Source: Chthoniobacterales bacterium
Lineage (GTDB): Bacteria; Verrucomicrobiota; Verrucomicrobiia; Chthoniobacterales; UBA10450
Reading direction: 5' to 3'
DNA length: 64,000 bases
Assembly: GCA_003244145.1 (NCBI GenBank)
Contig: QHBM01000037.1
Span: 56,507 to 120,506, forward strand
The stretch's first letter is position 1, and the number at the start of each line of letters is the position of its first letter. The notes under the pieces were generated by a model. The model was not told where the DNA came from and searched no databases. It saw only the letters and a list, made by a program, of their open reading frames with translations. Position numbers and translations under genes: made by a program. Below are positions 62,644-64,000 of the stretch, one piece after another.

Positions 62644-63876
62644 TCAATCGTTCGGGTGTCGCCGCCAAAAGCCTCCCCATAACCCGCGCGGCTCATCGGC
62701 TGCCTCTTCTTTTTCCGGCTTGGGAAAAGAGAGAATCGGCACCTCGCTGGACTTCGCCTCCTCCTTCACCGCCGGCTGCGGTTCATCCTTTGATTCAGGC
62801 GATTCTTCATCTGTTGTCACGGCCTCAGTGGTATGGCCCGCGACTTCAACCGGCGATGGGACTTGCGGCTCCTGGTCCGGTCCCTTTACCTCGGCCGCCG
62901 GCGTTTCGACGGCGCTGATCTCTGCAATTGGCGCGGGCTCGGATGTCTTCGATTCATTAATGCCCGCAAGCTGCGGTTGATCGTCTTCCCCATTCGACGG
63001 TTGCTGGCCGATATGGAGCGAACCGCCCGCCGGAAAGTATTGGCGCAGGAGAGAAGAATAATCGTCGTCTCCACGGCCTTGCCGCAGTTCCTCGGTCAAA
63101 CCGTGCCGCGATGCATCCGTGGCGCCGAACTCGATTCCAAACCCGCGGGCCAGACGCGTCGCGATCACGACATCCTTCAACATGTGTTTGACGGAAAAGT
63201 TCACCTCGAAATTACCCTCTATCATCATGGGCAATTTCATCTCAAGCGTGGCGGAGTTGCTGCCGTTGTTGCGCATCGCCGCCGCAAATTTCTCCACGGG
63301 TAATCCCGATTTGGCCACGAGCGCCAACGCCTCGGCCGCCGCCTGCACGCTCGCAGCCGTGATCATGTTCGTCGCCACCTTGATCGTCGTGGCGTCGCCG
63401 ACCTTGCCGATTTCGATAATTTCCTTGCTGCTCGCTTCCAGGATCGGACGCGCCTGTTTGAGCGCATTTTCATCGCCGCCTACGTAATAGACGAGCTGGC
63501 CTTTTTCGGCCGCCATCTTGCTGCCGGTGAAAGGAGCGTCCAGCAATTGCGCGCCCCGGCGCTCGACGATCTCGGCCGCTGCTCGCATCGTGTCGGGGGA
63601 AACAGTGCAATGGGCCATGATAATGTGCTGCGCGGTCAGATGACGGTGCATCCGCTGCACCATCTGGAGGAGCGCGTCATCGTCCGAGACAAAGATTTGG
63701 ACAAAATCGCAGAGCTCCGCGACCTCGGCGGGCGAGCCGACGAAATTGGGGACAGGGCGCGGTGTGCGGTTCCAGACAAAGACGTGGAAGCCGCGTTCAC
63801 GGAGATTCTCCACCACCCGCTGCCCGATAATTCCGAGCCCGAGCACTCCAACGTTTTTTCGCGTGCGAATTCCCAT
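62644..63876 (-). CDS. Beta-hydroxyacid dehydrogenase-like NAD(P)-binding protein with acidic tail
   Basis: 410-residue protein. Residues 1-290 are a 3-hydroxyisobutyrate/6-phosphogluconate dehydrogenase-type enzyme: VGVLGLGIIGQRVVENLRER (dinucleotide loop), DAPFTGSKMAAEKGQLVYYV (substrate loop), and catalytic Lys with Asn in DATTIKVATNMITA. Reduces or oxidises a small beta-hydroxy acid or succinic semialdehyde-like substrate. Residues about 290-410 are a low-complexity, Glu/Pro/Ser-rich tail ending RGLWGGFWRRHPND, absent from usual family members and perhaps an interaction or targeting tail. ygfZ follows 50 bp downstream. Confidence 0.88.
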   Translation of the reverse strand: MGIRTRKNVGVLGLGIIGQRVVENLRERGFHVFVWNRTPRPVPNFVGSPAEVAELCDFVQIFVSDDDALLQMVQRMHRHLTAQHIIMAHCTVSPDTMRAAAEIVERRGAQLLDAPFTGSKMAAEKGQLVYYVGGDENALKQARPILEASSKEIIEIGKVGDATTIKVATNMITAASVQAAAEALALVAKSGLPVEKFAAAMRNNGSNSATLEMKLPMMIEGNFEVNFSVKHMLKDVVIATRLARGFGIEFGATDASRHGLTEELRQGRGDDDYSSLLRQYFPAGGSLHIGQQPSNGEDDQPQLAGINESKTSEPAPIAEISAVETPAAEVKGPDQEPQVPSPVEVAGHTTEAVTTDEESPESKDEPQPAVKEEAKSSEVPILSFPKPEKEEAADEPRGLWGGFWRRHPND

Positions 63877-64000
63877 TGCTGATTGTGTGTCGCGCGTTTT
63901 TAACGGCGACCGCTGAAAATCAGGGCAAACCCGCGGAGACGCAATGGCGAAGTTAGGTCAACGACTGAGGTTTCCAGCAATTCGCTCCGCACTGGAGACC

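Overview
The window looks like a chromosomal segment of a soil-type Verrucomicrobium (Chthoniobacterales/Udaeobacter-like is my best guess). Reasons: high GC with short tightly packed operons; two LexA boxes of the form TGTTC-N4-GAACA, the Verrucomicrobia-type SOS motif; secreted proteins ending in the IAGF...VVIRGLGPSL...PGAYTV domain typical of this phylum; a PEP-CTERM-like protein; and several families of small palindromic repeats. Taxonomy is inference from gene content. I see no plasmid, phage, transposase, rRNA or CRISPR locus.

Layout. 0-12.5 kb: 5'-3' exonuclease (cut by the window edge), a GYF/membrane protein, a GntR/LacI-type regulator facing a secreted subtilisin and a second secreted protein with the same C-terminal domain, a deoC-aldehyde dehydrogenase pair followed by the last codons of a lost second aldehyde dehydrogenase, a GNAT/racemase-like pair, and an RRM protein-infA-small Cys protein cluster. 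12.8-25.6 kb is a signalling island: an operon of exported protein, CHASE2-cyclase and TPR-CHAT protease, then (opposite strand) ECF sigma factor, 77-aa protein, GAF protein, cytoplasmic subtilase, a CobW-like protein without GTPase motifs and a TRAFs-binding/SLOG-like/cyclase protein, facing a second SLOG-like gene. 25.6-38.2 kb: tRNA-Arg, a HlyD-ABC exporter abutting an M28 peptidase remnant, a third cyclase with a metallo-hydrolase, and housekeeping genes (maf, tRNA-Gly, pgsA, moaE, gnd). 38.2-53.2 kb contains a dismembered SOS mutasome. 53.3-64 kb: an aquaporin-family channel, TPR-ExbD-ExbB envelope module, glgE, a HTH regulator, a MalK-like protein with broken ATPase motifs, ygfZ, and a beta-hydroxyacid dehydrogenase-like protein.

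Most striking observations. (1) The translesion cassette lexA-imuA-imuB-dnaE2 is broken: the N-terminal third of imuB follows lexA-imuA on the + strand at 52.7-53.2 kb, while the remainder lies about 10.2 kb away on the - strand directly before dnaE2. One inversion of roughly 42.47-53.22 kb would rejoin them exactly. The distal part also has an in-frame TAA followed at once by GTG. (2) dnaE2 carries two in-frame insertions of the same palindromic element (111 and 160 bp), so the element is translated as a protein segment, comparable in concept to Rickettsia palindromic elements. (3) The 19-25.6 kb sigma/GAF/subtilase/CobW-like/cyclase/SLOG cluster is a candidate undescribed signalling or conflict system. 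(4) Several proteins keep a family fold but lack its catalytic residues (CobW-like, MalK-like, racemase-like).
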